A stretch of 54,168 nt of DNA from an uncultured Pirellulaceae bacterium (GCA_938091115.1 CALKNI010000038.1:1-54168); one strand, 5' to 3'; shown: positions 8,459-18,044, counted from the stretch's first letter. Translations and numbers: made by a program. The notes: generated from the sequence alone by a model not told the origin.

Positions 8459-9703
8459 TCAGTTCAACAAATAGTCCTGCTCGAACGCATCCCAATCGGT
8501 AGGCTGAGATAAATCAATGGACGGCACGTCGAGGGGGTCACCCTTTCCAAAGTACTTCTGCCCCGCAGCAGTATTAAAAATCACGACCCGCTCGTTGAGA
8601 GCCACTTGATCCTGTTCAATTAATTTTTCCAATCCGCCAATACAGGTCGCCGCTTCTGGACAGATAATAATCCCTTCTGCTGAAGAGACTGTTTTCTGCC
8701 ACTCAATTAATCGCGTCTCTTCGACGGAAATCGCAGCACCACCACTGGCCCGAACTGTATCGAGCACCATAAAGTCACCCAAGGCAGCGGGGACACGCAT
8801 CCCTGATGCTATGGTGTGAGCATTTTCATGCCGTTTGGCGAATCGTTCTCCCGCCTCAAACGCAGTAACCATCGGCTGACAACCATCGGACTGAACTGCA
8901 TACATTCGCGGCATTGTATCGCTCGTCAGGAAACCCATTTCACGTAGTTCTTCAAAAGCTTTCCACATGGCAATCAAGGCAGTTCCACCACCCGTGGGAT
9001 AGAGGATTACATCAGGCAGTTCCCAGTTGAACTGCTCTGCAAGCTCCAAGCCCATCGTTTTCTTTCCTTCTAATCGGTAGGGCTCCTTTAACGTCGAAAT
9101 GTCAAACCACAGACCACGATTGTGCCCTTCACGAATCCGCTTTCCAGATTCATCAATCAGTCCATTGGTCACAAACAATTTTGCACCGCTGAAATAACAC
9201 TCGGTCTGATTTACAATGGGTGTGTCGTGAGGCATGAAACAGACACATTGCATTCCAGCGCGAGCTGCATACATGCCCATTGCACCGCCCGCGTTACCAT
9301 TACTTGCCATCGCAATTCGGGTCTGTCCGAAATGCTTCGCCATTGTTGTGGCTAACGACATCCCCCGGCATTTAAAACTGCAAGTAGGCAATTGCGATTC
9401 ATCCTTAATCCACACGTGTTGCATCCCCATTTGCTTCGCAAAAGTGGGACACTCGATGACTGGACTCATCGACTTGTTTAACGAGACCGGTTCAATTTCA
9501 TCTCCAATTGGTAACAGTTCGCGATACCGCCACATATCACGCGGGCGTTTTTGAAGCGCAGACTTCGTCATACTGTCCCGAACACCTTCAAGATCATATC
9601 GAGACCAGAGAGGACGATTTTCATACATCGTTTGCTCACAGTCAGCAGGTAACGAAACTGAGGGATCAATTGCACTCTCAAAGTGGGTAATAAATCGTGT
9701 CAT
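8459..9703 (-). CDS. thrC: Threonine synthase-like PLP-dependent enzyme
   Basis: The likely reaction is O-phospho-L-homoserine to L-threonine plus phosphate, the last step of threonine synthesis. The fold-type II PLP pattern is clear. The Schiff-base lysine lies in SFKCRG, the phosphate-facing SNGNAGGAMGMYAARAG block follows, and a glycine-rich phosphate loop PTGGGTALIAMWKAF comes later. The protein is about 414 residues from the ATG at 9703 (the frame extends to a TTG at 9721). SFKCRG instead of SFKDRG and the long N-terminal lead with GDEIEPVSLNKS match the threonine synthase branch better than threonine dehydratase, but a related PLP lyase cannot be excluded. No other threonine pathway genes are nearby. 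Confidence 0.87.
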   Translation of the reverse strand: MTRFITHFESAIDPSVSLPADCEQTMYENRPLWSRYDLEGVRDSMTKSALQKRPRDMWRYRELLPIGDEIEPVSLNKSMSPVIECPTFAKQMGMQHVWIKDESQLPTCSFKCRGMSLATTMAKHFGQTRIAMASNGNAGGAMGMYAARAGMQCVCFMPHDTPIVNQTECYFSGAKLFVTNGLIDESGKRIREGHNRGLWFDISTLKEPYRLEGKKTMGLELAEQFNWELPDVILYPTGGGTALIAMWKAFEELREMGFLTSDTMPRMYAVQSDGCQPMVTAFEAGERFAKRHENAHTIASGMRVPAALGDFMVLDTVRASGGAAISVEETRLIEWQKTVSSAEGIIICPEAATCIGGLEKLIEQDQVALNERVVIFNTAAGQKYFGKGDPLDVPSIDLSQPTDWDAFEQDYLLN

Positions 9704-9882
9704 ATTTTTTAGTCTTAACAAAATTCAATGGAGAGTCGGAAGTCGTCACTAATTCGCGCGTCTAAATCTAAATAAAACAGACCTCAACGCCACGTTAAGT
9801 CGATCTAACATCGCCAATCTTGGCTTTCCAGTCAATCGAGTGTAAACTCTCTTAGTCCAGTAAGTAATTTATTGTCGTAAAT

Positions 9883-10413
9883 ATGAGTGCTGAAGAAAAC
9901 CCACCCAACGAAATGAATCTGACGCCCAATAATAGTTCGATTGAGAACGAAGAACCGCAGGGTGAGCGTTCCTCTCATTCCTCATCCGGCGGTTCAGAAT
10001 CAGACGAAGATATCGTATTGGCAGAACTAGTGGATGAAACGTCGGAGCCAAATGAGGTTGTATTTACGGAACTCGCCACATCTGCCAATCACCGCCTTAG
10101 CTCCATCCCGGCCCCGACAGGATTCAAAACAGACGACATGACTGCGAGAGGAGCAGCCATCGGTAGCATCGTTCTTGGAATCCTCTGTATTGTTGGGTCG
10201 TTTTTCTCTCTTTACAGCAATATAAACGGGATTCTCGGGATCCTGATGTGGAACTTTGGACTTCTCAAATCCAACGGCAAAGGCACCTCTTATCTTGGTT
10301 TGGGCTTGTGCCTAATCGGCCTCTCCCTTTCAACATGGCTTGGACTGATATCCTCGGTCATAATCTGTCTGCTTTTGGCTCTGTGGCTTAGCGCCACCAA
10401 GAAGCAACGGTAA
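9883..10413 (+). CDS. DUF4190-like small membrane protein with acidic N-terminus
   Basis: The 176-residue protein has two halves. Residues 1-85 are disordered, acidic and Ser/Glu/Asn-rich. Residues 86-172 form two or three hydrophobic helices: AAIGSIVLGILCIVGSFFSLY, the loop NINGILGILMWNFGLL, and LGLGLCLIGLSLSTWLGLI running into a last hydrophobic segment. The repeat-like GIxGILxxNxG signature between the helices resembles DUF4190 membrane proteins, which have no known function. It stands alone on the + strand, divergent from threonine synthase and convergent with the glycosyltransferase gene. The acidic half is presumably cytoplasmic. Confidence 0.75.
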   Translation: MSAEENPPNEMNLTPNNSSIENEEPQGERSSHSSSGGSESDEDIVLAELVDETSEPNEVVFTELATSANHRLSSIPAPTGFKTDDMTARGAAIGSIVLGILCIVGSFFSLYSNINGILGILMWNFGLLKSNGKGTSYLGLGLCLIGLSLSTWLGLISSVIICLLLALWLSATKKQR

Positions 10414-10526
10414 ACTTTTCATTCAAATCTATCGATTACTACCAACTGGCATGCCCTCATTGCCATCGGTCTGGAAGTCTGAATGTGTGTTGGTGAACGG
10501 TCCATAATCGCACATCGATTCAGCCA

Positions 10527-11843
10527 TCACACAAGAAATTCTCTAATAATTTTAGAAGTAGACTCCGCCATAACCGATGCATTTCGATGCCGATGAACAA
10601 ATTGCTGCCCGCTACCGCCAAGTACTAATCGCCGCTCATCATCAACTAATAATTCCGCCAGCGATTGAGCCAGTTCCGCTTCGTTACCAGGCTCAAAGAG
10701 CAGCCCACCCTCGGAAGCCTCTAGCAACTCCGGAAATGCTCCGTGTGACGGCAAAACAACAGGGATGCCAGCAGCCATTGCTTCCAGCGCGTAAAGCCCC
10801 TTTGGCTCTTGGAACGCCGTTGGCACTGACAGAACATCTATGTTGCGGAAAAATTCCAATTTGGCTGCACGATCAACTGTACCCTCGTATTGGTAGGCTT
10901 CCTGCAATCCACAGCCTTCCAGACGCCCCCATTGTTCAGCTGCATAAGCTTGATTTTCAGGGCTTAGCCAACCCGCAATGTGCAACCGCGCATCCTCCGT
11001 ACCCGGCATAGACTTCAGCTGAATAAAGGCTTCAACCAAATGGTGCAAGCCTTTCTCCGGAGCAATACGTGCCATGTAACCAATAGTCTGTGTCCTACGC
11101 CCCCGCTCGTCTTCCGGACGATTCAAAAAAGAATTGTAATCCGCAACTTCCAAGCCCAATGGAGTCACATGCACCTTGAGAGGGTCGAGCGAAAAATAGT
11201 CACACATATATTCTTTAAAAAAATGGCTCTGCACAATGAAGCCATCTACTTTGTTCGCAATTTCTTTAACACGATTTATACACTGCGACCGGTAAGGCGG
11301 TTTCAAACTGTCAAGAAAAACATCATCCCCTTGCAGCGTCACAAGAACAGGACAATCGACAACTTGTTTGATATCTTCGATACAACCGCCGATCAGGATA
11401 TTGGAAAAAATAAGCATATCGGGACGAGCCAGACTCATCCAACGACAGATTTTACGAACTTCTTTGCGTTGGTTACCGCGAGAACCCAGCAACATTGAGT
11501 AGGCCAGATTGCCAAGCATCGCGCCATCAGTTTCCATCGCTCGGGACGTAACCTTGCGAATCAACCATGGCGAATCAAGGAAGCGATCAAAGACGGCCGG
11601 CAGATACCTCAGAAAAGGAACTTTTTGCTGTAGGTAAACGTTGATCCCGCCAAATAGAACTTTATCGACGCTAAAATCCGATTCATCTGTCCGAATCGGC
11701 GTATAGGTTGGGACAAGCTGGATATTCCAGCCCTCCGCGGACAGAGCTCGCGAGAGCGCGTTGTCATGCATACAACTTCCGCAGAACATTCCGCCTGCTC
11801 CGGCGGTCAAATAGATTATTCTTGTTTCGGAGTTACTGCACAT
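10527..11843 (-). CDS. GT4-type glycosyltransferase
   Basis: This is a GT-B fold retaining glycosyltransferase of the GT4 group. The N-terminal half begins IIYLTAGAGGMFCGSCMHDN, an acceptor-domain opening with an unusual CGSC. The C-terminal nucleotide-sugar domain shows GYMARIAPEKGLHHLVEAF. The E-x7-E motif follows in FQEPKGLYALEAMAAGIPVV, and the C-terminal end is LLFEPGNEAELAQSL. There are no membrane segments. The ATG at 11843 is preferred over an in-frame GTG at 11849. It begins only 18 bases after pheT on the same strand and is probably co-transcribed with it, although no sugar genes are nearby. Donor and acceptor cannot be told from sequence. With pheST as partner, a housekeeping role such as a glycolipid or storage-sugar step is only a guess. 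Confidence 0.9.
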   Translation of the reverse strand: MCSNSETRIIYLTAGAGGMFCGSCMHDNALSRALSAEGWNIQLVPTYTPIRTDESDFSVDKVLFGGINVYLQQKVPFLRYLPAVFDRFLDSPWLIRKVTSRAMETDGAMLGNLAYSMLLGSRGNQRKEVRKICRWMSLARPDMLIFSNILIGGCIEDIKQVVDCPVLVTLQGDDVFLDSLKPPYRSQCINRVKEIANKVDGFIVQSHFFKEYMCDYFSLDPLKVHVTPLGLEVADYNSFLNRPEDERGRRTQTIGYMARIAPEKGLHHLVEAFIQLKSMPGTEDARLHIAGWLSPENQAYAAEQWGRLEGCGLQEAYQYEGTVDRAAKLEFFRNIDVLSVPTAFQEPKGLYALEAMAAGIPVVLPSHGAFPELLEASEGGLLFEPGNEAELAQSLAELLVDDERRLVLGGSGQQFVHRHRNASVMAESTSKIIREFLV

Positions 11844-11861
11844 GTGCACTTGCCGATGGGT

Positions 11862-13910
11862 TTATCCAACTAGAGTAGCTTCATGAGCGTTAGTACAATT
11901 CGTAATGATACGATTGCACAGCTCTTCAGCTTGAGCTCCAGTCAGCGTTGCTTCATTGGATCGAAAGACAACCGAAAATAGAACGCGTTTCTTACCGGGA
12001 CCGTCCCTTGTTTCATCTCGAAATGTCTCAAGATATTTGACCGATTCCAGCAATGGCCCACTCTCCGAGCGAATCGTCGACTCCAAACTCGCCCAACGAA
12101 CTTCGTCGTCCATGATAAAATTAAAATCACGGATCACAGGCGGAAACGGACTTTGATTGGCATGACAAGCTATCAATTGCGTCTCGTGCTCGAGAACTCC
12201 AAGATCAACTTCGACAACGACCGTCGCAGACCGTAATCCAAATTGCTTTTTAGCTGAATCTGAAACACTCCCAATCCACCCCAACCGCTGTTCGCCAAGC
12301 CAGAGCTCTCCTGATTGACTGGCATCCAGTAAAGCCTCATTGCAGTCTTTGACCCGGACTGCTGCTAATGGATTTAACTCCCTTACGAGCGCCTCAACCA
12401 CACCTTTCACCGCAAAAAAATCACGATGACTGACCAGCGCTAACTTCATTGGCTGATCGGGAATCGCCTTGCCATCCGAAGGGAGATACACTTTCGCGGT
12501 CTCAAACAAATTGACATTTGCATTGGATCGGTAATCATTAATTCGACGTACCTCCAGCAAACTTGGAACTAAACTACGCCGCAGCAAGTTCACGGTGCCA
12601 ATATTATGCGAATACTCTTCCAGCACACCCAGCATCGGCTGACTACTAATTAGTGGCGGCGAATCACACCAGGGAGTAAACGCGTCAGACCAGGGCTGTG
12701 GAACGAGACTCGGTGTTACCGCTTCATCGAACCCTGCTGCGGTCAGAACATTACGAACTTTGTCGACGACACGATCCGCTTTAGGCCGATAAGACGCTGA
12801 CATTGGGACGTTCACATCATCAGGAATTTTTTCGAACCCGTAGATTCTGCCAACCTCTTCCACAAGATCTACATCGCGAGTGAGATCCTTTCGCCAACTT
12901 GGAGCAACTGCCGTAACAGAATTTTCGTCAGACGACTCAATCACCAAGCCAAGTTTTTCGAGCGTAGGTGCAACAAAGTCAATCGGAATCTTAATTCCAA
13001 GCAATCGCTGCAACTGGCTATAGCGCAGATTAATTGACTCGCGCGACGGAGACGGCGATCCCACATCGATCACACCTTCCAACAATTCTCCTCCGGCAGA
13101 CTCCAGGATAAGTTCGCAAACTCGTCGACTCGCCCAGTTCAGGTTTTCAGAGTCAATGTTTCGCTCAAACCGAAACGAAGAAGGACTATGTAATTTTAAT
13201 TTTCTAGCGGCGCTTCTGATGGTTAACGGGTCAAAACAAGCGGCTTCGATTAACACATCGACTGTGGCTTCCGAAACTTCTGAATCCGCACCACCCATCA
13301 CGCCACCCAACGCCACAGCATCTTCGGAGTCAGCAATAACACACATTCCCGGGGCGAGCTGATAGGTACGATGATCAATCGCTTCAAATGTTTCCTCGAC
13401 GCGGGCCTCCCGAACAATGATTTTTCCATCTTGGATTTTGGAAAAGTCAAACGCATGCAGCGGTTGCCCACATTCAAACATTACGTAATTTGTCGCATCC
13501 ACTACATTGTTAACAATGCCAATCCCTAGCGACCTAAGTCTGTCTTGCATCCACTGCGGACTTGGGCCAATCTTGACTCCACGAATTAATCTAGCCGTGT
13601 ACCGCTCGCACGCCCCCTCAGCCTCAATCTCCACGCTGCAGAACTGAGAAATAGAATCAGAACAAGTCGCCGGCTGAGGATTAGGAATCTTGAGAGGAAT
13701 TTCGTACAGCGCCGCGATTTCACGAGCAACACCAATGTGACCAAGGCAATCAGCACGATTGCTCGTAACCTCCAGATCAATCGCCTGATCTTTATCTACG
13801 ACATCGGTTCCCTCGTGATTCAACCCGGACATCGTCAAACGATCTACCAAGTCGTCATGGGTCATCGCCAAGTCAACGTACTCTGTTAGCCAATTCCAGG
13901 AGACAATCAT
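11862..13910 (-). CDS. pheT: Phenylalanine-tRNA ligase beta subunit, short form
   Basis: This is the beta chain of the alpha2-beta2 synthetase that charges tRNA-Phe; it also carries the editing and tRNA-binding domains. It begins MIVSWNWLTEYVDL (B1) and passes at once to the SNRADCLGHIGVAREIA block. The B3/B4 editing region follows (NNVVDATNYVMFECGQPLHAFD), then B5 with RFERNID and the catalytic-core-like B6/B7. A C-terminal anticodon-binding (FDX-ACB) domain starts near FPPVIRDFNFIMDD. At 682 residues it is about 110 shorter than E. coli PheT. The missing part is the EMAP-II-like OB-fold (B2) that normally sits between B1 and SNRADCLGH. The gene lies 77 bases after pheS. Confidence 0.96.
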   Translation of the reverse strand: MIVSWNWLTEYVDLAMTHDDLVDRLTMSGLNHEGTDVVDKDQAIDLEVTSNRADCLGHIGVAREIAALYEIPLKIPNPQPATCSDSISQFCSVEIEAEGACERYTARLIRGVKIGPSPQWMQDRLRSLGIGIVNNVVDATNYVMFECGQPLHAFDFSKIQDGKIIVREARVEETFEAIDHRTYQLAPGMCVIADSEDAVALGGVMGGADSEVSEATVDVLIEAACFDPLTIRSAARKLKLHSPSSFRFERNIDSENLNWASRRVCELILESAGGELLEGVIDVGSPSPSRESINLRYSQLQRLLGIKIPIDFVAPTLEKLGLVIESSDENSVTAVAPSWRKDLTRDVDLVEEVGRIYGFEKIPDDVNVPMSASYRPKADRVVDKVRNVLTAAGFDEAVTPSLVPQPWSDAFTPWCDSPPLISSQPMLGVLEEYSHNIGTVNLLRRSLVPSLLEVRRINDYRSNANVNLFETAKVYLPSDGKAIPDQPMKLALVSHRDFFAVKGVVEALVRELNPLAAVRVKDCNEALLDASQSGELWLGEQRLGWIGSVSDSAKKQFGLRSATVVVEVDLGVLEHETQLIACHANQSPFPPVIRDFNFIMDDEVRWASLESTIRSESGPLLESVKYLETFRDETRDGPGKKRVLFSVVFRSNEATLTGAQAEELCNRIITNCTNAHEATLVG

Positions 13911-13987
13911 TTTTCTAACGTCTAAATTTGAGAGAATGAGAAACTAAGAAATCACCAGCTGTCCAATAATTTACAGCCTAAGCAAAG

Positions 13988-15028
13988 TTAAAACTGGTGT
14001 AGAAATCGCGTATCGTTGGTAAACAAATATCGAATGTCAGTAATCTGATGTCGGATCATACAAAGTCGCTCAATTCCAAGCCCGAATGCAAATCCACTTA
14101 CCTTTTCAGGATCGTATCCGACAGCACGAAGAACATTAGGATCGACGATTCCCGCGCCGCCAAATTCAACCCACTTACCGTCCCAATAGTAATCAGCTTC
14201 CACGCTCGGTTCAGTGAAAGGAAAAAATGATGGACGGATTCGAACCGGAACTTCATCACCTAAATAGTTCGAGGCAAAAAGTTTAAGCACCGTCTTCAAG
14301 TCAGCGAGGCTCACGTTCTCATCGACCATCAGCCCTTCGATCTGATGAAACATCGGATAGTGCGACCAATCTGCGGTATCGGGCCGATAGACCCGTCCGA
14401 GAGAAACAATCCGTACTGGGGGTTGCGTGTTCTCCATCACACGAATCTGAACCGTACTTGTCTGACTTCGCAACAACAACGGATTACCCGAAAGTGCCGA
14501 ATCATTACCCGACGTCGTCTCGGCCACCGAAAGATAAAAATTATCAAGCGGATCGCGGGCCGGATGGGCGCGAGGAATATTCAAGGCTTCGAAATTGTGA
14601 TAGTCGTCCTCAATTTCCGGCCCCTCCGCTGGAGTGAACCCCAGCCGCCCCATAATATCTTTCAACTCATTAATTGTCTGCGTTATAGGATGTAGACGGC
14701 CGACATGAAATGTCTCACCCGGCAAAGTCGCATCAAACTTTAAATCGGGCTGACCGTCACTGCTCGCAGAAGACAGCCGACTTTGAGCCGATTCAAACGC
14801 TTCCTGGATAAGACTCTTGACCGCATTCAATTTCATCCCAGCTATTTTTTTCTGATCACCGGGGACCGCTCCCATATTTTTTTGAAGCGATTTCAACCGC
14901 CCCTTCTTCGCGCCCAGAAACTCCACACGCGAAAGGTCTAATTGATCGGAATCAGCAGCCTCCGAGAATGCTTTGCCGGCTTCTTGAGCCAGAGCTTCGA
15001 GTTGTTCTATAAAGAGTTCGATGGACAT
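13988..15028 (-). CDS. pheS: Phenylalanine-tRNA ligase alpha subunit
   Basis: This is the catalytic subunit that activates phenylalanine and transfers it to tRNA-Phe. The 346-residue protein has the N-terminal coiled-coil tRNA-binding arm (about 1-95) and the class II core. Motif 2 lies around [25 protein letters not shown], and motif 3 is [16 protein letters not shown] near the C-terminus. A strand of the active site, [21 protein letters not shown], lies between them. Length and order are standard. The nearest upstream gene on the same strand is rplT, but a strong intrinsic terminator lies between them, so pheS probably has its own promoter or depends on read-through. Confidence 0.97.
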   Translation of the reverse strand: MSIELFIEQLEALAQEAGKAFSEAADSDQLDLSRVEFLGAKKGRLKSLQKNMGAVPGDQKKIAGMKLNAVKSLIQEAFESAQSRLSSASSDGQPDLKFDATLPGETFHVGRLHPITQTINELKDIMGRLGFTPAEGPEIEDDYHNFEALNIPRAHPARDPLDNFYLSVAETTSGNDSALSGNPLLLRSQTSTVQIRVMENTQPPVRIVSLGRVYRPDTADWSHYPMFHQIEGLMVDENVSLADLKTVLKLFASNYLGDEVPVRIRPSFFPFTEPSVEADYYWDGKWVEFGGAGIVDPNVLRAVGYDPEKVSGFAFGLGIERLCMIRHQITDIRYLFTNDTRFLHQF

Positions 15029-15236
15029 TGCTGCAGCAGGCCGTTTGCCTGTTAAAATTGGAAGGGATTGTAAATTAAAGTCTCATCACAGCCTGCTGGA
15101 TCACCCAACAAACATCCAGAGATTTATAGTTAAACCGGAAATCGAATCCGCCTGGTTCGTACTGCCTGAATCACATAGATCCAATTTGGTCAAATTCTTT
15201 CAAAAACTAGTGATCTCAGCTCATTTAATTTCATAG

Positions 15237-15271
15237 AAAAAGGGAGACAACCGGCCAAAGTTGTCTCCCTT
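15237..15271 (-). terminator. Intrinsic terminator after rplT
   Basis: AAGGGAGACAAC (15240-15251) and GTTGTCTCCCTT (15260-15271) pair perfectly over 12 base pairs around an eight-base loop. On the minus strand the stem is followed directly by a T run (A-run at 15237-15241 on the plus strand). It lies about 30 bases past the rplT stop and would end the rpmI-rplT transcript before pheS. This is the clearest terminator in the window. Confidence 0.88.
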
Positions 15272-15300
15272 ATTAATATATCAAGTTCCCGAATGCTGTC

Positions 15301-15657
15301 CTAAGCGGCCAGTGCTTCTTTGACAGATTCAACGATCGCATCAAAACCCGCCGGGTCACAAATTGCAATCTCAGAGAGTGATTTACGATCGAGTTCGATT
15401 TCGGCTTTGTGCAAGCCGTGGATGAACTCACTATAGCGCAAGCCCCTTTGACGGCAGGCAGCATTGATTCGAGTAATCCACAATCGGCGATAGGTTCGCT
15501 TTTTGACTCGTCGATCCCGGAAAGAGAAAACACCCGCTCGAATCAAAGTCTCTTTCACGGTTCGCAACATGTTGCGGCGACCGCCACGATATCCTTTTGC
15601 TCTTTTGAAAAGCTTCCGCTTCGCTCTAGTGCGAGCTGCACCTTTTGTTGTACGCAT
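15301..15657 (-). CDS. rplT: Large ribosomal subunit protein L20
   Basis: L20 binds 23S rRNA early in 50S assembly and represses its own operon in some bacteria. The 118-residue length is standard. The basic N-terminal arm ([22 protein letters not shown]) and the globular part with [26 protein letters not shown] are typical. It follows rpmI by 142 bases on the same strand, the conserved order. A strong terminator lies just downstream. Confidence 0.98.
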   Translation of the reverse strand: MRTTKGAARTRAKRKLFKRAKGYRGGRRNMLRTVKETLIRAGVFSFRDRRVKKRTYRRLWITRINAACRQRGLRYSEFIHGLHKAEIELDRKSLSEIAICDPAGFDAIVESVKEALAA

Positions 15658-15799
15658 CTAATCTACCTTAAGTTTTGCTAAACAGGCCTCAAACAATCGT
15701 TTGAAGTTGGTTGCCCATTAAAGCACGCAGAGAACTCGCCCCTGCTTTGGCTTCCGGTTCCAACAGCGACCATCGAGATCGCTTTCACCGGGAGACCGC

Positions 15800-16006
15800 T
15801 TAGTAACTGTACTTACCGAGAGCCTTCACAACCGATTGAACCATGCACTCGTCGAGGATTGTTCCACCTCGAAGATTGCGGGTGCGTTTTGCACTCATTC
15901 GGACGTTTCGGTGGGATTTACCCGAAGCACGGTGCTTGACTTTGCCGGACGCGGTCAAGCGAAAACGCTTTTTCGTGCCCTTGTGGGTTTTCATTTTGTT
16001 TGACAT
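15800..16006 (-). CDS. rpmI: Large ribosomal subunit protein L35
   Basis: L35 is a small, highly basic 50S protein. The 68-residue sequence MSNKMKTHKGTKKRFRLTAS and the later HRASGKSHRNVRMSAKRTRNLRG are diagnostic. It is the first gene of the rpmI-rplT unit here. The usual upstream neighbour infC (initiation factor IF3) is not present; instead about 490 non-coding bases precede it. Confidence 0.98.
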   Translation of the reverse strand: MSNKMKTHKGTKKRFRLTASGKVKHRASGKSHRNVRMSAKRTRNLRGGTILDECMVQSVVKALGKYSY

Positions 16007-16497
16007 TGAATCGCTATCGTGTTTCTAAAATCAAAATTGAATGGAGGATTGTACGCGGAAACGAGTCTTTATTAAAGGGCTTTTATCCCAATCTCCCGAA
16101 TTACTAAGGGACTTTGCTAATTCCACCAAAAATTCTTGCGGAAACCGCTACGGGGCTCGGCTCAGTTCAATTCTGCCCCGCTTTCGTTAGGAAACTCTTC
16201 TGTTTGGACGCCCCAAGACTCGCCCTAAACGCCAAAACTTGCCTTTTTGCTTGACCGCGTCCGGCAAAGCAGGCCCGACCCCCTGTAAATCAAGGGATGA
16301 CTGCCAAAGCAATGGCTAAGCGTTCCATCGGCAAACCAGACTTCAGTTAGTGCATCTAACCTACCGAAGTCTTTGAAAATGTCTCAATAAAAGCAACATT
16401 TTGCTTTCAATAACGACAAATCAGCAACCTGAAACCAATAAAAAGCCCCAAAACCACTCGGCCTCAGGCTCTCGTGAAACGTTCGGTCACCGCAGCT
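16007..16497. other. Non-coding gap upstream of rpmI
   Basis: About 490 bases separate the L35 gene from the next minus-strand gene. I find no open frame resembling IF3 and no other protein. The region must hold the rpmI promoter and leader and, at its right end, the 3' region of the preceding gene. No clear -10/-35 pair or L20-type operator could be identified by eye. Confidence 0.55.
16440..16470 (-). terminator. Possible terminator after the SPOR-like gene
   Basis: On the minus strand an AGCC...GGCT stem with an inner CC-GG pairing is followed by TTTTTA (A-run 16440-16443 and left). It lies about 30 bases past the stop of the upstream minus-strand gene. The stem is short and interrupted, so support is modest. 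Confidence 0.35.
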
Positions 16498-17694
16498 TTA
16501 TTTGAACCGACTGAATACACCTGAGGCAGTCTGCTCAGTCGCTTGGGGAACCCCTACAGGCACCGGCTGCAAATCACAGGCAATTCCTGCCTTGGCAAGT
16601 TTCGCCGGCAAGGAATACGAGCGAATCGCATTGGGCCTACCGGGTAAATTCGCGGGAGAACCTTTGAATTTTTCAATCATCTTCACCATCTCTGGATTCT
16701 GACGATCAATCCCATTTTCATCGCTCTGCTTCAGCCAGTCGTATCCGCCAACGCAGACGTAGCTCTCATAACGATCGTGAAACTCGTAGGCCTCGACTCC
16801 TTGCTTCCGTAAATAGTCGGTAAGAACCGTCGCCTTTTTGGCCGCATTGACTAGCTTGCTCTCCGTTTGCGCTCGGTCATTCTTTTTCCGCCAAGATTCC
16901 TCAGCTTGTGTTTGGGCGATCTCCTCGAGCTCCATTGTGGAATCTCCACTAAATGAGGCAATCTTGACCGTATAAATGCTCTTATTCTTCAGCAAACTGT
17001 ATTTCGAATTCCGGTTCCAACTAATAACGATGTCGTCAGTTTTTCGAGCTTGAAAATACTCATCGGGGAGCATCGGGTTAGGCATCATAAACGCTGCCTT
17101 CATCGGCCCTTTGATCCGATCCTTGGGGTCATCACTCTTCAGCATCGAAAAATTCCGCCAAGCACGTAAAACGGAGGTCGAATCTTTATCAATACCGACT
17201 TTGTCATAGGTGACCATTGACTCCGGCTTCAAGGTTTTAATCATCTCAAGCGTTTTCTGAGCACGACTGTCTTCAACCGAGGCAAATTCGCCAACCAGAA
17301 CCGCCGTCTCCGTAATCTGAGATGCACTCGCCGGCTTCATTCGTTTTGGACGAAGCCGCTTTTGACCACCATCATCGAAAACCTCAAAACCCAACCCCTG
17401 ATCGGCAACGATTGGATTTAAATCGAATTCGTGGACGTAGACATAGGTCTTCAAGCGGTGCTGGTCACTTAATTCATCAGCCAGCCGCTGAGCCTGTTGC
17501 TTACCATCTTCGCCAACAAACGAGGCGCACATGATCAACCACGGCCCCGCTTTCCTAGTTAGCTCCCGAGATTCACTAGATTGCGCTTCTGATTTCTTAC
17601 TTCCAAAAGGCAATTTGAATCGCTGGGCGCTGGCCGATTGAGAAAATACCGCAACGGCTAGCAATCCAATAATAAACAGTCGAATTGATCTCAT
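16498..17694 (-). CDS. Secreted protein with two SPOR-like modules, function unknown
   Basis: The 398-residue protein starts with a clear signal peptide (MRSIRLFIIGLLAVAVFSQS followed by ASA). After a charged linker there is a segment with the SPOR/sporulation-repeat pattern: GPWLIMCASF, then QQAQRLADELSDQHRLKTYVYVHEFD. A second such segment lies near residues 240-330: IYTVKIASF, then VLTDYLRKQGVEAYEFHD and SYVCVGGYD. SPOR domains bind denuded peptidoglycan, but the match here is degenerate and is my inference. The remaining sequence has no recognised motif. It is divergent from the HTH-type regulator gene to the right, with a 350-base gap that could hold both promoters. Confidence 0.72.
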   Translation of the reverse strand: MRSIRLFIIGLLAVAVFSQSASAQRFKLPFGSKKSEAQSSESRELTRKAGPWLIMCASFVGEDGKQQAQRLADELSDQHRLKTYVYVHEFDLNPIVADQGLGFEVFDDGGQKRLRPKRMKPASASQITETAVLVGEFASVEDSRAQKTLEMIKTLKPESMVTYDKVGIDKDSTSVLRAWRNFSMLKSDDPKDRIKGPMKAAFMMPNPMLPDEYFQARKTDDIVISWNRNSKYSLLKNKSIYTVKIASFSGDSTMELEEIAQTQAEESWRKKNDRAQTESKLVNAAKKATVLTDYLRKQGVEAYEFHDRYESYVCVGGYDWLKQSDENGIDRQNPEMVKMIEKFKGSPANLPGRPNAIRSYSLPAKLAKAGIACDLQPVPVGVPQATEQTASGVFSRFK

Positions 17695-18044
17695 CTCTTT
17701 CTCCTGACATTCGTGCCGCCAACAATCGCAATCCGTGCTTTATTTCAGGGCGGTTTTCATCACGGCGGACGGTACCAAACCAGTAAAACTTGAGCCAGAC
17801 CAATTTAATTCAGGAAAAAAACCAAATCCGAAGTCATCTCAAGAAGCTAAAGGTAAAAATTCCACCAAAAAGCCAGATAATCGCGTGAAATTTTTTGCAT
17901 CAGCATGACGAATACCTTAAAATAACGAAAAGCGGTGTCTAATGGACATATATTTAACATTGGCGCTTTCGCACTGGTTATGGCAAGAAACACCCCTCTG
18001 TCCAATTGACTTGCGATTGCACTGACATTTTCGAGGTTGAAGAA
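17695..18044. other. Divergent intergenic region, no gene seen
   Basis: This 350-base A+T-leaning gap separates two divergent genes and should contain both promoters. I see no RNA gene, no strong terminator and no convincing -35/-10 pair. Confidence 0.5.

Noticed and set aside
16240-16330. Possible IF3 (infC) remnant before rpmI
   Set aside because: No frame in either direction carries IF3 motifs; stops interrupt all frames.
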